DNA from: Candidatus Peregrinibacteria bacterium
GTDB taxonomy: Bacteria > Patescibacteriota > Gracilibacteria > UBA1369 > UBA12463
NCBI GenBank assembly: GCA_023245695.1
Contig: JAHFJT010000085.1
Coordinates: 1-5,042, forward strand
Length of the DNA: 5,042 bases
Direction of reading: 5' to 3'
The translations under genes and the position numbers were made by a program. This document shows, in pieces, positions 4,212-5,042 of this stretch. The notes beneath the pieces were generated by a model that had not been told where the DNA came from, did no database searches, and saw only the letters and a program-made list of their open reading frames with translations. The first letter of the stretch is position 1; each line of letters opens with the position of its first letter.

Positions 4212-5042
4212 ATGAAAGCGAAAACTTCCCTCTCCATTCTCATCCAAAACTTCCTCGATCACTGCGAGGTGGGGAAAAATCAGTCACTGCGCACGTTAAC
4301 GAATTACCATCACTATTTGAAGCGCTTTGAGAACTGGGGAGGTGATATTGATGTGGTGAATATTTCGCTCGATATGGTGCAGCAATTTCGACTCCATCTG
4401 AATCGTCTCACCGACGAAAAAAATAACACACTCTCAATAAAAACGCAGAACTATCACATTATTGCGCTGCGGGCGTTTCTCAAGTACCTCGCGAAAAATG
4501 ACATTGCCTCGCTCTCCGCAGAAAAAATTGAACTCAGTAAAATTCCGGAACGCACCGTGGAGTATCTCTCTCGTGAAGAGCTTGAGCGTATCTTTGAGCA
4601 ACCTGACCCAAGCAACATCCGCGGCCTCCGCGACATCGCCATTTTGGAAACGCTCTACTCCACCGGCCTCCGCGTCTCCGAACTTGCCTCATTGAATCGC
4701 GCACAAGTCGATCTCGAACGACGCGAGTTTATGGTGAGAGGCAAGGGCAGAAAACCACGTATTATTTTTCTTTCCCAGAAAGCCGCGGATCGCATCACGG
4801 CCTACCTGAGCAAACGCACCGACAACTTCGAGCCCGTATTTGCGAACCACCGCGGCGGGAAAAGAAGTGTTACCGACGACATCGCGCTCGCAGAGAAGCG
4901 CCGACTCACCACCGTCTCCATCGAAAATCTCGTGCGCACATACGCGCGTCGCGCAGGAATCATCAAAAAAGTAACACCGCACGTGCTTCGCCACTCCTTC
5001 GCCACCGAACTCCTCATCAACGGCGCCGACATCCGCTCCGTC
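4212..5042 (+). CDS. xer: Xer-type tyrosine recombinase, C-terminus beyond window
   Basis: Site-specific recombinase of the XerC/XerD/XerA type, which resolves chromosome dimers or moves integrative elements. The frame is open from the ATG at 4212 to the window end (277 residues, no stop). Residues about 5-95 are the SAM-like core-binding domain (LIQNFLDHCEVGKNQSLRTL, then YHIIALRAFLKYL). The catalytic domain starts near 115 with RTVEYLSREELERIF. The catalytic residues seen are R154 (TGLRVSEL), K178 (VRGKGRK), and H257 with R260 (TPHVLRHSFAT). The last His/Trp and the nucleophilic Tyr are past the edge. Between VFANHRGG (209-216) and LTTVSIENL (232-240) there is an extra stretch of about 15 residues compared with E. 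coli Xer proteins as I recall them. The gene begins 9 nt after the toxin without its own clear promoter, so readthrough from the toxin-antitoxin operon is likely. XerC and XerD cannot be told apart here. Confidence 0.92.
   Translation, partial: MKAKTSLSILIQNFLDHCEVGKNQSLRTLTNYHHYLKRFENWGGDIDVVNISLDMVQQFRLHLNRLTDEKNNTLSIKTQNYHIIALRAFLKYLAKNDIASLSAEKIELSKIPERTVEYLSREELERIFEQPDPSNIRGLRDIAILETLYSTGLRVSELASLNRAQVDLERREFMVRGKGRKPRIIFLSQKAADRITAYLSKRTDNFEPVFANHRGGKRSVTDDIALAEKRRLTTVSIENLVRTYARRAGIIKKVTPHVLRHSFATELLINGADIRSV

Noticed and set aside
1..5042. Recoded UGA (Gly) as in Gracilibacteria/Absconditabacteria, since no gene here ends in TGA
   Set aside because: Five stops are too few to judge, and none of the seven reading frames needs an in-frame TGA; Gly is encoded by GGN throughout.
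1..5042. tRNA, rRNA, CRISPR array or riboswitch
   Set aside because: No cloverleaf, rRNA-like stretch, regularly spaced repeats or long structured leader was seen; nearly all the sequence is coding.

Overview
This 5,042-base window holds seven protein genes and no RNA genes. Five genes are complete, and one gene is cut by each edge. By eye the coding DNA is of moderate GC (about 35-65% per line). No start codon has a well-placed Shine-Dalgarno sequence, and all five visible stops are TAA or TAG. An NBR1-like Ig domain joined to an L,D-transpeptidase, compact gene spacing, a small NrdR and a tyrosine recombinase would fit a Patescibacteria/CPR-type bacterium. That assignment is an inference from gene style and has not been tested by phylogeny.

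Layout. (1) 1-1082, minus strand: the N-terminal 360 residues of an exported L,D-transpeptidase. The first conserved His is present, but the catalytic Cys motif lies off the left edge. (2) 1083-1235: a divergent promoter region, with a near-perfect sigma70-type promoter for the transpeptidase on the minus strand and a weaker extended -10 promoter for the gene on the plus strand. (3) 1236-1778, plus strand: a small exported protein with four cysteines and no recognised family; its coding sequence contains a perfect 20-bp palindrome. (4) 1800-3454, minus strand: dgt (dGTP triphosphohydrolase) followed after 2 nt by nrdR (repressor of ribonucleotide reductase genes). This is a two-gene unit devoted to dNTP balance. 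The 21-nt gap between the convergent genes of regions 3 and 4 has no convincing terminator hairpin. (5) 3455-3577: a second divergent control region. It has an extended -10 promoter for dgt, a near-consensus promoter for the next operon, and repeats in the dgt leader that partly resemble an NrdR box. (6) 3578-4202, plus strand: a Phd/YefM-type antitoxin and a PIN-domain (VapC-like) toxin separated by 1 nt, lower in GC than the genes around them. (7) 4212-5042, plus strand: a Xer-type tyrosine recombinase starting 9 nt after the toxin and cut by the right edge before its last catalytic residues.

How they work together. dgt removes dGTP and NrdR senses (d)ATP/ATP, so one transcript could couple dNTP breakdown to control of dNTP synthesis. 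The transpeptidase and the four-Cys protein are both exported and share a promoter region, which hints at a joint envelope role. No wholly new system is obvious. The least explained signals are the palindromes and GCGATCGC octamers, the repeats in the dgt leader, and the uniform lack of Shine-Dalgarno sites.
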